From: UBA6168 sp041163745
GTDB lineage: Bacteria > Bacteroidota > Bacteroidia > Chitinophagales > Saprospiraceae
Direction of reading: 5' to 3'
Length of the DNA stretch: 64,000 bases
NCBI GenBank assembly: GCA_041163745.1
Contig: JBEAQU010000037.1
Location: 10,503 to 74,502, forward strand
This document shows, one piece after another, positions 25,842 through 35,800 of the stretch; position 1 is the first letter of the stretch; every line of letters begins with the position of its first letter. Below the pieces are notes generated by a model. It made no database searches and was not told where the DNA came from. It saw only the letters and a list, made by a program, of their open reading frames with translations. Position numbers and translations under genes: made by a program.

Positions 25842-26606
25842 ATGGGACTTTCCAGCAATCTAATCAAGTACATCCGGAGCCTCCATCAGCGGAAGTTCCG
25901 TCAAAATTACCAAAAATTCATTGCGGAAGGTACGAAAATAGCGGTCGAGACATTGAAAAGCCAGGCGACCGGGATTGCGGGGGTATATGCCTCGGAGGCG
26001 TGGATCGACCGGCATGCCATGCTGCTGCGGGACACACCTGCCGAGATCGTCGCTGTATCCGAAGACGAATTGTCCAGGATCTCCGCCCTGACGACCCCGA
26101 ACCAAGTGCTCCTGGTGCTGGATTTCAAAATCCTGCCGGTACCGCCTCAGGGGGTAAGGGTCGGACTGAACCTCTACCTTGACGGTATCCGTGACCCCGG
26201 CAACCTGGGCGCCATCCTTCGCATCGCCGATTGGTTCGGCGTGTCTGCCGTTTACTGCACATCGGACACCGTCGAGGTGACCAATCCCAAGGTGGTACAG
26301 TCCTCGATGGGAGCGTTCCTGCGTGTACCCTGCCATTCCGCCTCTTTTGACATGATGCTGCAGGACTTGCCTTCCCTACCTGTCTTCGCCGCGGATCCGA
26401 CGGGTGAGGACCTTCGTCAGCAAGTCTTGCCGGAGGACGCCGTCCTCGTCGTTGGCAACGAAAGCGCCGGCATCTCATCCGAAATCCTCCGTCGCGCCGA
26501 CCGCCGCCTTCGGATTCCCCGCGGACCTGGCGGCGGGGCGGAATCACTCAACGCAGCTGTCGCCACCGGCATTTTGTGCGCATTTTTCCGACTTCCGGCT
26601 TCCTGA
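25842..26606 (+). CDS. TrmH/SpoU-family RNA 2'-O-methyltransferase
   Basis: Methylates ribose in rRNA or tRNA using S-adenosylmethionine. The 254-aa product has an N-terminal substrate-binding region (KYIRSLHQRKFRQNYQKFIAEG) and the SPOUT knot: motif 1 DGIRDPGNLGAILRIADWFG near residue 110, motif 2 LVVGNESAGIS near residue 204 and motif 3 IPRGPGGGAESLNAAVATGI near residue 226. All three motifs are intact; note the run GPGGGAESLN where many relatives have G-x-x-ESLNV. The exact target is unknown. It is divergent from the TamA-like gene and followed by the structured region before the 460-aa gene. Confidence 0.92.
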   Translation: MGLSSNLIKYIRSLHQRKFRQNYQKFIAEGTKIAVETLKSQATGIAGVYASEAWIDRHAMLLRDTPAEIVAVSEDELSRISALTTPNQVLLVLDFKILPVPPQGVRVGLNLYLDGIRDPGNLGAILRIADWFGVSAVYCTSDTVEVTNPKVVQSSMGAFLRVPCHSASFDMMLQDLPSLPVFAADPTGEDLRQQVLPEDAVLVVGNESAGISSEILRRADRRLRIPRGPGGGAESLNAAVATGILCAFFRLPAS

Positions 26607-26674
26607 TCCCCTTGCCCTGGCCGAATTGCCAGGACACCAGCTCCCATTTCGGAGAAATTCATTTGACAACCCAC

Positions 26675-26705
26675 TTTGTTATGTCTACGCGACACGTTAC
26701 CTTTG
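26675..26705 (+). promoter_or_regulatory. full Bacteroidota promoter (TTTG, 19-bp spacer, TACCTTTG)
   Basis: TTTG at 26675-26678 and TACCTTTG at 26698-26705 are separated by 19 bp, matching the Bacteroidota consensus on both elements and spacing. Predicted start of transcription is near 26712. It drives the structured leader and, if read through, the 460-aa gene at 26825. Confidence 0.65.
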
Positions 26706-26711
26706 CTGCAA

Positions 26712-26808
26712 CATGATCGGCACATGCGCTGAAAGGCGACATGTGCTCGTCAAACAGCGTTTTCCGGAAAGAACCTGGCAGGGCTCAGATGCACTGCCAG
26801 GTTCTTTT
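26712..26808 (+). ncRNA. candidate structured RNA: small RNA or transcription attenuator, two hairpins
   Basis: From the predicted transcription start, the RNA would form hairpin P1 at 26720-26746 (GCACATG plus inner CGC pairing with GCG-A-CATGTGC around a TGAAAG loop). A linker follows, then hairpin P2 at 26771-26804 and four T. Total length would be about 97 nt. The ATG of the next gene is only 17 nt further, so the RNA is either an independent small RNA or a regulated leader. I do not recognise a known riboswitch class. Confidence 0.4.
26771..26808 (+). terminator. intrinsic terminator 17 bp before the 460-aa gene
   Basis: A perfect 11-bp stem (GAACCTGGCAG with CTGCCAGGTTC) closes a 12-nt loop and is followed by TTTT. 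It lies 165 bp after the methyltransferase stop but downstream of a separate strong promoter, so it may end the upstream gene, a short RNA, or both. Confidence 0.8.
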
Positions 26809-26824
26809 ACAAATACGACCATTT

Positions 26825-28207
26825 ATGCAGCCACTTGACAAGACCTACCTGGAAAAATTGAGCCGCATTTCCGCCGCCGTGCAAGAATCGGAGGAGCTCT
26901 CCCTCTACCTGTCCGAAGAAGAGGAGGAACATTACGAGCAACTTCGGGAAACATTCGAACCCGAGATAGACAACCTGTATGAAAAAGTGGCTGCCGAGAA
27001 CCCCCTGCAGCTCGCCGCCTTTGACAAGGTGCTGCTGGACGAGGCATTCGAAGGGCTCTTTCTCCCCCGCATCCTGGGTTATTCCGTACTGCGGGGTGCC
27101 TATCAATCGGATTACAAGTACACCCTTCCCCAAGACCATTTCAAAGACATACTGCTGGCCATCTGCCATTCCCCTAATTTTGAAATCCTGAAGAAACGCA
27201 TCGGCCAAAGCATTCAAATTGGTTTCGCCCTAAGCAGTGACATCTGGATCACCAACCTGATCGCCAGCGTTGACAACAAGCGGATTCGCAGCTTCCTCCA
27301 AAGCCAGAAACTCGACAAATACAGGGTTCCCGAGGGCCGTGCGAAAGGGTATGAGACCTTCCGCAAGCAGTTCCGCCACTTCAATTACATGACGGCCGAA
27401 TTCCCCACCACCTTGGGCGATCTGAAAATCAAGACCGCTTCCCTTCGGGAATTCCTCATCTACCGAATCGAGCGGGAATTGGACAACACCAGCATCCTGC
27501 CTTTCCTCAGCGAAACGATTGAAATCGATACTTTCCGCGACCAGGAGGAACTTACCGAACTCGTTTTCCTCTATGCGAACTTCATCCGAGCCACTCCGGA
27601 CCACTTCGCACGGCTGTCCGCACGACTCAACGCCATACGCCAGGAATCCCTCCGCTTCGTAGAGCGATGGTTCGACCTACTGGAAAGCTACCACAACAGC
27701 GACCGGGTGTCCCTGGACCGGTCGGCCGACATGCAGGTTTCCTCTGCCCTTGACAAGACCATGCCGGACACCCTAAGCGAATATTACCTTCTGACGGACA
27801 TCATCCATCAGAATGGCTACGTGCAGGAGGAAACCCTCGAAAAGGTGAAGGAGTTCTACAACAAGCAAGCCGGTCTCTCCGTCGTCAACGAGTGCCTCCG
27901 CCTGACCATTTACAAATACTTCAGGCAACTGCTGACCAACCTTGAGGAAACGGACTACCAGGAACTGTTCGAACTCGCCAAGATATTCACCGTTTACATC
28001 AAGATTTTCGCAAACGAGCAGTTCAATCAGCGGCTGAAGTCGCTCTCCATGCAATATGTGCACCGCCTGATGGCTTATTTCACAGACAAACGTGGAAAAG
28101 ACTATCAGGATATCAAGAAATTCGTTTCCACGACCTTTGTCGATCTCAACTTCCTCAAGGAAAAGGAAGTGGTGGAACTGTTCAAGACCCGTAGGGTGAA
28201 AAAGTGA
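26825..28207 (+). CDS. conserved-looking protein of unknown function, 460 aa
   Basis: I do not recognise a family. The product (from ATG 26825, MQPLDKTYLEKL) has no signal peptide or membrane helix, is rich in Glu, Leu, Phe and Tyr, and is predicted by eye to be almost wholly alpha-helical. Acidic runs such as SEEEEEHYEQL are near the N-terminus. A segment around FALSSDIWITNLIASVDNK could be a buried core. The last residues are basic (FKTRRVKK). An in-frame ATG at 26741 would add 28 residues, but these lie in the hairpin region and look non-coding. It stands alone, with its own promoter, a terminator just upstream of its start and two hairpins just after its stop. Confidence 0.78.
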   Translation: MQPLDKTYLEKLSRISAAVQESEELSLYLSEEEEEHYEQLRETFEPEIDNLYEKVAAENPLQLAAFDKVLLDEAFEGLFLPRILGYSVLRGAYQSDYKYTLPQDHFKDILLAICHSPNFEILKKRIGQSIQIGFALSSDIWITNLIASVDNKRIRSFLQSQKLDKYRVPEGRAKGYETFRKQFRHFNYMTAEFPTTLGDLKIKTASLREFLIYRIERELDNTSILPFLSETIEIDTFRDQEELTELVFLYANFIRATPDHFARLSARLNAIRQESLRFVERWFDLLESYHNSDRVSLDRSADMQVSSALDKTMPDTLSEYYLLTDIIHQNGYVQEETLEKVKEFYNKQAGLSVVNECLRLTIYKYFRQLLTNLEETDYQELFELAKIFTVYIKIFANEQFNQRLKSLSMQYVHRLMAYFTDKRGKDYQDIKKFVSTTFVDLNFLKEKEVVELFKTRRVKK

Positions 28208-28228
28208 GTCTCTTCCGAATGGCCGGAC

Positions 28229-28291
28229 AGACAGCGGTCTGCTGTCTCCCGTTACTCGGAAGGCCAACCGGTGAAGGGCCAGTTGGCCTTC
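28229..28291 (+). other. two perfect hairpins in the 107-bp gap after the 460-aa gene
   Basis: AGACAGC (28229-28235) pairs with GCTGTCT (28241-28247) around GGTCT. GAAGGCCAAC (28259-28268) pairs with GTTGGCCTTC (28282-28291) around a 13-nt loop. Neither is followed by a T-run, so they may be a Rho-type end, an RNA-stability element or a leader of the next gene at 28315. Confidence 0.45.
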
Positions 28292-28314
28292 GAGTCCACC
28301 TTTGATCTCAGACG

Positions 28315-28677
28315 ATGGCGCTTCGTAAGGATTTTCCCAAGGCTGGCACCTCCTATCTGGGTGGAGATTCGGACGGATATGTGTACCGATCTGTTTTCGC
28401 CGGCGCCAGCAGAGCGCACAGCCTGGAGATGATTCGGCAGTTCTTGTCGGAGGAAGGATACGGCGATGTTCCCTTACCGGCAGATTTGGAGGAGTTGAAC
28501 CATTTCAGGGTATCCGTCAGAAACAAACAGCTCCTATTGTTCGAAGACAACGGATATGTGCATAATCCCGTCAAAATACTTTTCCCCCCCGACAACAGGC
28601 AAAAACGGGCGCTCGTTCTGGAGATATATGACGAACGGGGGGAAAAGCATCTCCTGCGTTTCCATCGGAAGATATGA
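28315..28677 (+). CDS. hypothetical protein, 120 aa
   Basis: I do not recognise this family. The product is basic to neutral, without signal peptide or membrane helix. It starts MALRKDFPKAGTSYLGGDSDG, then has a helix (SRAHSLEMIRQFLSEEGYGD) and a beta-rich second half (HFRVSVRNKQLLLFEDNGYVHNPVKILF, then RALVLEIYDERGEKHLLRF). The alternation suggests a small alpha/beta domain. It follows the 460-aa unknown gene on the same strand and could be part of the same transcription unit if the hairpins between them do not terminate. A longer frame on the opposite strand has no better support. Confidence 0.6.
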   Translation: MALRKDFPKAGTSYLGGDSDGYVYRSVFAGASRAHSLEMIRQFLSEEGYGDVPLPADLEELNHFRVSVRNKQLLLFEDNGYVHNPVKILFPPDNRQKRALVLEIYDERGEKHLLRFHRKI

Positions 28678-28807
28678 ATGAACCGCCGGTCGCGCCCGCC
28701 GAAATGTCGGGCAAGTGATTCGTGTGCGAGCGCGGGTGGCACGGGGACGATTCCCTTTGCGCCCGGCAGCCTGCCCTGGCACCGGTAAGCATCACCTTGT
28801 CCCCCGA

Positions 28808-29932
28808 TCAAGTTCCTTCGTTCGACTTTTTTGATTTCGGGGAAATGTCCATCATCAAAGATATGACATGTGCATAGCGGTTCCGGCTGTCTCCCGGATC
28901 GGTGAATGCGTAATCCAGACGCAACCGTTGCAACTGCACACCCACGCCGAGGGACGGCCTGCCGGTGACATATTCGGACCGGTCGAAATCCCGTTCCCGT
29001 TGAAGCTGCCCCAAACCCAGCCTGAGAAAAAGGAAGGAACGGTAATCCGCAGACAATCCGATGGCAGGGTCTATGCTGACAGGGTCGCCAGATAACAGCG
29101 TGTTGCGCTTGCCATCGGTGGTCGCCACGATGTCCAGTTCCGCCAGGAATCGGAATTGACGGATCGAGTAGGAGTAGGCGGCTCCCGCCAATAGCTGGGG
29201 CTTGGTGACTTCCAGGGAGTTGATGTCCGGCAACTCGTTACCAGTGGCCAGCAGGACGTTTTTGTCCTGGTCCGACAAGGTCACCCGCCAGGCATTGAAC
29301 GTGGAAGTGGCATCGCGCAACGTCATTCCGAACTGCCAACGATTGACTTCGTATTGCAAGGCCGCATCGAGCCCGAATCCCCACGAATCCGCAAAAGTCC
29401 CGATGATCCGACGGACAACCTTGGCATTCAGTCCTATGTGGAGCGGGTGGCTCCCGCCCGGATTTAACCGTTGGGAATAGCTGCCTAGAAAAGCGTAGTC
29501 CGCGGCGGAGAAAGCCACGATATTGTCATAATTGACAGTGCCGTCGCTTTCGTACAGGCTCAGGGTGTTTGGGATGTTGTCTATTCCGAAGCGGACCATG
29601 GAAAGGCCCATGCGGCGGGCGCGGCCGTCCTGCCCCAAGGGAAGGGTCAGTCCCAGGTAGTCGAACTTTCCCGCTCCGGCAAACCATTCCGCATGCATGG
29701 CGGCAACCTGCAAGCCTGTTTCCGGTGAGAGCCGACTCAGCCCGGCAGGATTCCAATAGCCCGCCGTCACATCCGCCACACTGGCTACTACCGCATTGCC
29801 CATACCCTGTGCGGCCGCACCGACGCCGATGGAAAGAAACTCATTGCTGTACTTTTGTCCATATGTCGTCGGGAAGTATGCAGCCAGGGACAGGAAAAGC
29901 AGGGCCGGTCCGTAAAAATATTTTGCCATCAT
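28808..29932 (-). CDS. PorV/PorQ-family outer-membrane protein
   Basis: A 374-aa FadL-like barrel. PorV and PorQ are outer-membrane parts of the type IX secretion system; PorV shuttles cargo to the sortase. A signal peptide ends near TTYGQ. The mature start EFLSIGVGAAAQGMGNAVVASVADVTAGYWNPAGL carries the family features A-x-G-M-GNA and the WNPAGL motif. Barrel strands follow, with a final region PSLGVGVQLQRLRLDYAFTD. Compared with PorV the sequence could also be PorQ or a paralogue. It lies downstream of the CotH-family gene and the giant adhesin on the same strand, 87 bp apart from the former, and has a candidate promoter of its own (29961-29968). Confidence 0.82.
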   Translation of the reverse strand: MMAKYFYGPALLFLSLAAYFPTTYGQKYSNEFLSIGVGAAAQGMGNAVVASVADVTAGYWNPAGLSRLSPETGLQVAAMHAEWFAGAGKFDYLGLTLPLGQDGRARRMGLSMVRFGIDNIPNTLSLYESDGTVNYDNIVAFSAADYAFLGSYSQRLNPGGSHPLHIGLNAKVVRRIIGTFADSWGFGLDAALQYEVNRWQFGMTLRDATSTFNAWRVTLSDQDKNVLLATGNELPDINSLEVTKPQLLAGAAYSYSIRQFRFLAELDIVATTDGKRNTLLSGDPVSIDPAIGLSADYRSFLFLRLGLGQLQRERDFDRSEYVTGRPSLGVGVQLQRLRLDYAFTDPGDSRNRYAHVISLMMDISPKSKKSNEGT

Positions 29933-29960
29933 CGCGGATTGGTTTTTTCACGCCTGTTGA

Positions 29961-29968
29961 CAAAGTTA
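29961..29968 (-). promoter_or_regulatory. Bacteroidota-type -7 box upstream of the PorV/PorQ-like gene
   Basis: Minus-strand TAACTTTG fits TAnnTTTG, 29 bp upstream of the start at 29932. It allows separate transcription of this gene within the three-gene module; no -33 element is clear. Confidence 0.4.
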
Positions 29969-30019
29969 AGGGTTTGCATGGAAAGTTGTGAAGCGACCGT
30001 CCCCGGATACCGCAGGCGC

Positions 30020-32773
30020 TCAGTGCAGCCGAACCAAGCGGCGGGTCAGACGCTCCGAACCGGTGGTGAGCCGGACGAAATATACACCGGGTGGCAGATT
30101 TTGCGCCAGGCGGATCGGAATCCGGTGTTGCCCCGGCGGCACAATACCGACCTCATGCCGCCAAACGCTCCGTCCTTCCGGTGTGAAAACATCCAACCGG
30201 ATGTTCGTGGTACGACCGACCAGCAGATCGACGGTACATGCTTCTCGGAAGGGGTTGGGATAGACGCTCCATTCCGGTATGGGTCGGGCGTCATCTGCCA
30301 AACCGCTTAGACATGCAGTTTGGAAAGTGCGGTATTGGTATTGCCCGAGCCCGAAATCGCAGATGGAACGAATCCGAACCTCGTAAGAGGTACATTCGTC
30401 CAGACCGGCCAGCTGGTAGGATGTCCCCGTCACGGAGACAGTCTCCCAATCGTCCGTCCCACCAGACAACCGGTATCCGACTTCATAGCTGATGGCATTG
30501 GAAGGGCCCTCCCAGGTCAGTTGGACGGAAGACAGCGTGGAATCCAGGACCAGCTCGCCTGCGTTCGCGCAAGGAATGGACGGCCGGAAAAAAGCCGTCA
30601 CCGTATCGCCGCCGATGGTCGTGGAGAGGCCGAACTGAATGGCTTCCGCAAAGGCATCCGGCCCGAAGGAATGGTTCGCCACCTCCCAATGGTCCAGCTC
30701 CCATCCGTCCTGGGGCAGCGATTGGAAGGAAAGCTGGGTGCCACTGAAATAATCCCCCACGAAAGGAAAGCCTGGCGGCACGAAGGTGTTGACCCGTACC
30801 TTGTTCAGCACGTTGGCGGGTTTCACCTGAACCAGGACAGGGAAAGGCCCTTCCACATCATAGCAATCCACGATGCCGGGATCCAGGAATTCACAACGGG
30901 CGAGGATGAAGTTGCGCAGCTGTTGCACATTGGACAGCCAGGATGCCATGGAACCGCCCCATTTGTCGAATTGGCCCTGCATTTCCGGACTGATATTCGC
31001 AACCATGGAATCCAGCAGGGTGACCATGTAATCGCAGCCCAGGTAGGAATTGTTCAGGTCGGCGTATCGGTTGACATACAGGGAATGGAAGGTCTCGTTT
31101 GCCAACAGGGCCGATACCAGGTCTCCGTGCCCTTCGAAATCACTGCTCAGATTTTCGGCGAAGCAGGGCAGGGCGGTAGGTGAATCGTTGGGAATGCCCG
31201 TGTAGTTGGTGTAATGGCCGAAGGATGCGTCCATATCCCAGAGGGTGTAGCGCCATTGCCGTGCACCGCCTTCGGGTTTGCGGCCCCGCCACCAGGCGGT
31301 GTTCCAGTTCAGCCAGTCCTTGCAGACCACATGGGTGTTGATGATCATGTAGTCGATGAGGCTCAAGACGTTGAGTTGCTCCTGGACATAGTCGTAGTTG
31401 GCATCCAGGGTCATGTCCTCCGTCAGTATGAAATCGTGCAGCGCATCCCAGTCTGCCCGGCTGCCGTATTCCTCCCAGGTTCCGCCCCAGGTCTTGATGT
31501 AATCGATCCATTTCTCGCCCTGGTCGTAATAGTGACGGGTATAATCGGGGTCGTCGACCTTTTCCCGGATTTCATAAACGCCCCAATAATTCCCATTGAC
31601 ATACAGGACACAGGGTTCGTAAGTCCGCTCATCGAGCTCCAGTCCGGCGCGTTGCGACAAAGTATGGACATAGGCGTCCCGGATATGGGCGCCGCCGTTG
31701 CTGAAATTGTAATTGTCATTGGCGGCGGCCTTGAGGATCAGCCGTTGGAAATTGTCGCGGTCCTTGGTAGGGAACAGTTGGTCGGAGATGGAACTGGCAT
31801 AGCCCAGCTGGTCGCGGGTGATGTAATCCACGCCCCGTTGGGGATAGGCCCAGGAATCGTTCCCATGTTTGTTGAACTCTCCGTAGGCCGCATCGATACG
31901 GGTTCCGTTCCGGAAAATCTCGAAACTACCGGTCGGTTCGTTTTGGGTGCCGTCCAACAGGGCGGCGACACCGTTGCCGGCGATGGAGACGACCGGGATG
32001 CTATGGTTCACGCCGATAAGGAAGGTGTTTCCGTCCGTGAAGCTCGGCAGCAAGGCGGGATTGGACGGGAATGCTTTTGTTTTGAGTACCGTCGTTTGCG
32101 ACAGGGTGATGGGATTGCTGTAAGCCGGAGAGTTGGCGGCAGGTTCCGACCCATCGAGTGTATACCGGACGGTCGTCCCTTCGGGTACGGTGACACTAAG
32201 TTGGATCGGACCGGGATGAAACCCGGCGGCATGGCTGGCGGAGGGTAGGGGAGCATATCCGATGGAAGCGTCCGCATTGGGGCCACCTGGTGTAGGAACG
32301 GCGAAGACACCCCATTCGGGCGCCGCGTCCTCGACCCGGCCGGTCGAGTGGTTCGCCTGGTTCGGCTGTACGATCTGGAAGGCATCGAGCAACACCTGTT
32401 GGGGATCGAACAGAGCGATGTATTCCTGTTTGGTCTGGGTGATCTTGAAGCCTGCATGGACGGCCCCGCCGGGGCTGAGCTCGTCGCGGTCCGATGCGAA
32501 CACCAGCAGATATTCGCCCGGGTCGATGGACACGCCTGCAGGGAATGGCCATTTGTCTGTATTCGTCACCTGGTCCGACAGAAAATAACCGGAAAGATCC
32601 ACGGTCTCCGTACCGACGTTGTAGAGTTCGATCCAATCCTCCCGCTCCCCGTAATTATCCGTGATACCGTTGCGATTGGCGGCGCTGAATTCGTTGATGA
32701 TGACCTGTGCCACCGAAGTCCGGTACGACAGGCCCAGGAGCAACACCAACAGGGATGGCAGTAAACGAATCAT
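30020..32773 (-). CDS. secreted CotH-kinase-family protein with lamin-tail domain and T9SS sorting domain
   Basis: A 917-aa secreted protein. After a signal peptide (ending TSVAQ) comes a lamin-tail domain (VIINEFSAANRNG, DWIELYNVGTETVDLSGYFLSD; residues about 24-130) and a chitobiase-C-like beta domain (TTVRYTLDGSEP near residue 190). The CotH kinase-like domain spans residues about 270-640, with NFQRLILKAAANDNYNF, NGNYWGVYEIREKVD and the active-site-region motif WRYTLWDMDASFG. A fibronectin-III-like domain (LTWEGPSNAISYEVGYRL) and a type A sorting domain (WSVYPNPFREACTVDLL) end the protein. CotH proteins are known as Ser/Thr kinases of spore-coat proteins; a role here in modifying surface proteins is inference. 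Confidence 0.9.
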   Translation of the reverse strand: MIRLLPSLLVLLLGLSYRTSVAQVIINEFSAANRNGITDNYGEREDWIELYNVGTETVDLSGYFLSDQVTNTDKWPFPAGVSIDPGEYLLVFASDRDELSPGGAVHAGFKITQTKQEYIALFDPQQVLLDAFQIVQPNQANHSTGRVEDAAPEWGVFAVPTPGGPNADASIGYAPLPSASHAAGFHPGPIQLSVTVPEGTTVRYTLDGSEPAANSPAYSNPITLSQTTVLKTKAFPSNPALLPSFTDGNTFLIGVNHSIPVVSIAGNGVAALLDGTQNEPTGSFEIFRNGTRIDAAYGEFNKHGNDSWAYPQRGVDYITRDQLGYASSISDQLFPTKDRDNFQRLILKAAANDNYNFSNGGAHIRDAYVHTLSQRAGLELDERTYEPCVLYVNGNYWGVYEIREKVDDPDYTRHYYDQGEKWIDYIKTWGGTWEEYGSRADWDALHDFILTEDMTLDANYDYVQEQLNVLSLIDYMIINTHVVCKDWLNWNTAWWRGRKPEGGARQWRYTLWDMDASFGHYTNYTGIPNDSPTALPCFAENLSSDFEGHGDLVSALLANETFHSLYVNRYADLNNSYLGCDYMVTLLDSMVANISPEMQGQFDKWGGSMASWLSNVQQLRNFILARCEFLDPGIVDCYDVEGPFPVLVQVKPANVLNKVRVNTFVPPGFPFVGDYFSGTQLSFQSLPQDGWELDHWEVANHSFGPDAFAEAIQFGLSTTIGGDTVTAFFRPSIPCANAGELVLDSTLSSVQLTWEGPSNAISYEVGYRLSGGTDDWETVSVTGTSYQLAGLDECTSYEVRIRSICDFGLGQYQYRTFQTACLSGLADDARPIPEWSVYPNPFREACTVDLLVGRTTNIRLDVFTPEGRSVWRHEVGIVPPGQHRIPIRLAQNLPPGVYFVRLTTGSERLTRRLVRLH

Positions 32774-32845
32774 GAAAAATCTTTATTTGAAGACAAAAGT
32801 GATGAAAAACGGTCCCAACAGTCGAATCCACGGAAACAAGGTCCG

Positions 32846-35800
32846 TCAACGGACCAACGTCGTGTTTCCTTTGTACACTTCCTTGCGACCGTCCACAAAG
32901 GAGACTTCGACCACCCAGGCGTACACCCCTGCCGGCATGGCTTTGCCCCGGAAGGAGCCGTCCCATCCGACGGACAGGTCATTGATAGCGAATTCCGCGG
33001 CCTCATATAGTCGTTCGCCCCATCGGTCGAAGACCTGGAAGCGTTCGATTTGGTCGACCATGCGGCTGTCTCCATGGACATGGAGGAGGTCGTTCGCGAC
33101 ATCACCGCCGGCGGCGGGAGCGAATCCGGTCGGGACCGTGACGAACCGGGTTTCGAGCACGAAAAGGTTGACTTGGTCGCTGGCCCGGCAGCCGAAGGCG
33201 TCTGTTACGGTAAGCGACACATTGGTCGGGCTGGTCGCGAGAAAGTTGGCGGTGGAGGTGTTCGTAGCGGAAGGAGGAACCTGGGGGTTGTTGGAATACC
33301 ATTCATAGGTGAGCGGGATACCGGTGCCGAAGCTGCTGACGAAAGGTATCAGCTGGTGGTTGGTTCCGTAAGCCACGATGGTATCCGGTCCCAGATCCAC
33401 GACCAGCGGATCCGGATTCGTCAGTTCGATGTCGGTCACCACCCATTCACATCCTTTGCTGTCGCGGATGAAGAGGTCATACACCCCGCTTCCCAATGCG
33501 ATGATAACAGGGCTGGCCGAATAATCGACACCATCGAGACTGAATCGGTAGGGCGGAGATCCACCGGTCACATCGGCCGTGATCCTCCCGTCCCGTTCGT
33601 CGGTGCAGGAGACCCCTTGCACGTCGACGGTAGCGTCCATCGGATCCGGTTCGTCAATTGTCACACTGTCCGAAAGGAAGCATCCGCGGCTGTCGGAGAG
33701 CTGGAAGCTGTAGGTGGCCGCCGGCAAGTCGCTCAGCGCAGGCTCGCTGCTTCCGGTGGACCAGAGGAGGGAATACGGGGGGAATCCGCCACTGGCGGAC
33801 AGGGATAGAGATCCGTCCGATGCGCCGTTGCAAAGGACATCCGTCTGCTCCACCGTCGCCACGAGTGCGGAAGGTGAGGAGATGTCGAGGATTGCATCCG
33901 CTTGGCACCCGTTCGCGTCCGTCACGGTAACGGTCGCTGCGCCGGCGGCCAGGTTTGCAGCGGTTGGTCCGGTCTGGCCGGCGGCCGTTCCTCCCCAGGC
34001 GTACTGGTAGGGGAAGGTGCCGCCGCTCGCCTGGACCGTAGCCCCCCCGTCATCCAGACCCTGGCAGGTCAGGTTGACGACAGCGGTGACCTGCAGCGAA
34101 AGCGGAGCGGGGTCTTCCAGCAGCAGGTCGGCGGAGCCTGAGCAACCCAGTGCGTCGGTCACGGTCACGGCATAGACAATCCCTCCTATGAGGCCGTTCA
34201 AAGTAGTGACATCTTCCAATCCGTTGCTCCACTCGATGGACAACAAGCTGGAAATGGGCAAGTTGAGGTTGCCGGCGGAAACTTGCTCCAGGGTCATGGA
34301 GCCGTCGGCAAAACCTGCGCAACTGGCGGGTACTTGGGTGAGCATGACAGTCATCGGACCTTGTTCGGGAATTTCCGCCGTGGCAACGGCAGTACACCCC
34401 GCATCGTCGGTCGCCGTCACTTGGTAACTGCCGGCGGTCAGACCGGACAAACCGGCGCCTTGGACACCATTGTCCCATTGGAAAACATAAGGGGCCGTAC
34501 CGCCGGTCGCATCGGCGGAAAGCATACCGGTAGCCGCCTGGAAGCAGATGGTGTCCGGCTGGCCGACGGCCACGGACAACGGAGCCGTCGGCTGGGTCAC
34601 TTCCAGGCTGTCGATAGCCATGCAACCTTCCGTATCTTCCACGGTCAGGACATACCAACCGGCGGAAATATCCGTCAGGACCGGCTGGTCGGATGACAAA
34701 CCGGCCGGTCCGGTCCAGACATAGTCATAAGTGCCGGACCCACCGGAAACGGTCGGTTGCACCGCTCCGTCGTTCCCGCCGAAACAGGAGACCGCCTCCG
34801 CGGTCAAAGAAAGCACCAGCGGCGGCAGGTCGGACAGCATGGCGGAAGCGGATATTTCGCAACCGACGGCATCCGTGATGACGACTGCATAATTCCCAGC
34901 ACCAATGCCGGAAAGATCCTGCGTCGTCTCGCCGTTGGACCACACGTAACTGTAGTTGCCGAGTCCCCCTGTCACGGTGAGGTCGATGGCACCTTCGTTC
35001 CCGCCGTTGCAACCGGCCGGAACGACGACCAGCGACAACTGCATGGCGGAAGGTTCCTCCACCAAGGCGCAACCCGATTCGGTACAACCGTTGGCGTCCG
35101 TGACCGTCACGCAATAGACTCCTGCGGGAACGTCTTCGAGATAAACGCCGGACGTACCATCGCTCCAGGAGTATGTGTAGGGAGCCTGGCCGTATTCCAC
35201 CAACGTGAGCACGCTCCCGTCCGAGCCTCCGTTGCAGGAGACCACTTCCGACTCGACGAACAGATTCAGGGCATCCGGTGCGGTGAGTATGACCGAATCG
35301 ACGGCCGAGCAACCGGATTGGTCGGTCGCGGTCACCCAATAGGTTCCGGCCGGCAGCTGCGGAACGAAGGGATCGGAACTGCCGGTGTTCCATTCGAAAG
35401 AGATGTTTCCCGATCCGCCGCTGACCGAAACGGATGCACTTCCGTCCGCGGAATTCGCGCACAGCGGGTTCTGTCCGGACAAGGCCACCACGACGGGGTC
35501 CGGCGACAGGATGGTCACGGTGTCAGACTGTTGGCATCCGTTGGCATCCGTGACGGATACAGGGAAAAACCCGGTCGGCAATCCGGTCACCAGGGTGTCG
35601 GCAACCTGCCCTGTGGCTATGTCCCATAGTATATCGTAGGGCCCGGTTCCTCCGGAGACCTGTACCGAGGCCGTACCGTCGCTCGCACCGGCACAGGATA
35701 TACCGGTGGCGGCAGAGACCAACAGCAGCGGGGAAGGGTCCGACAGGAACACCCTGACCGTATCCGTACAGCCGTTGGCATCGGTGACGTTGGCAAAATA

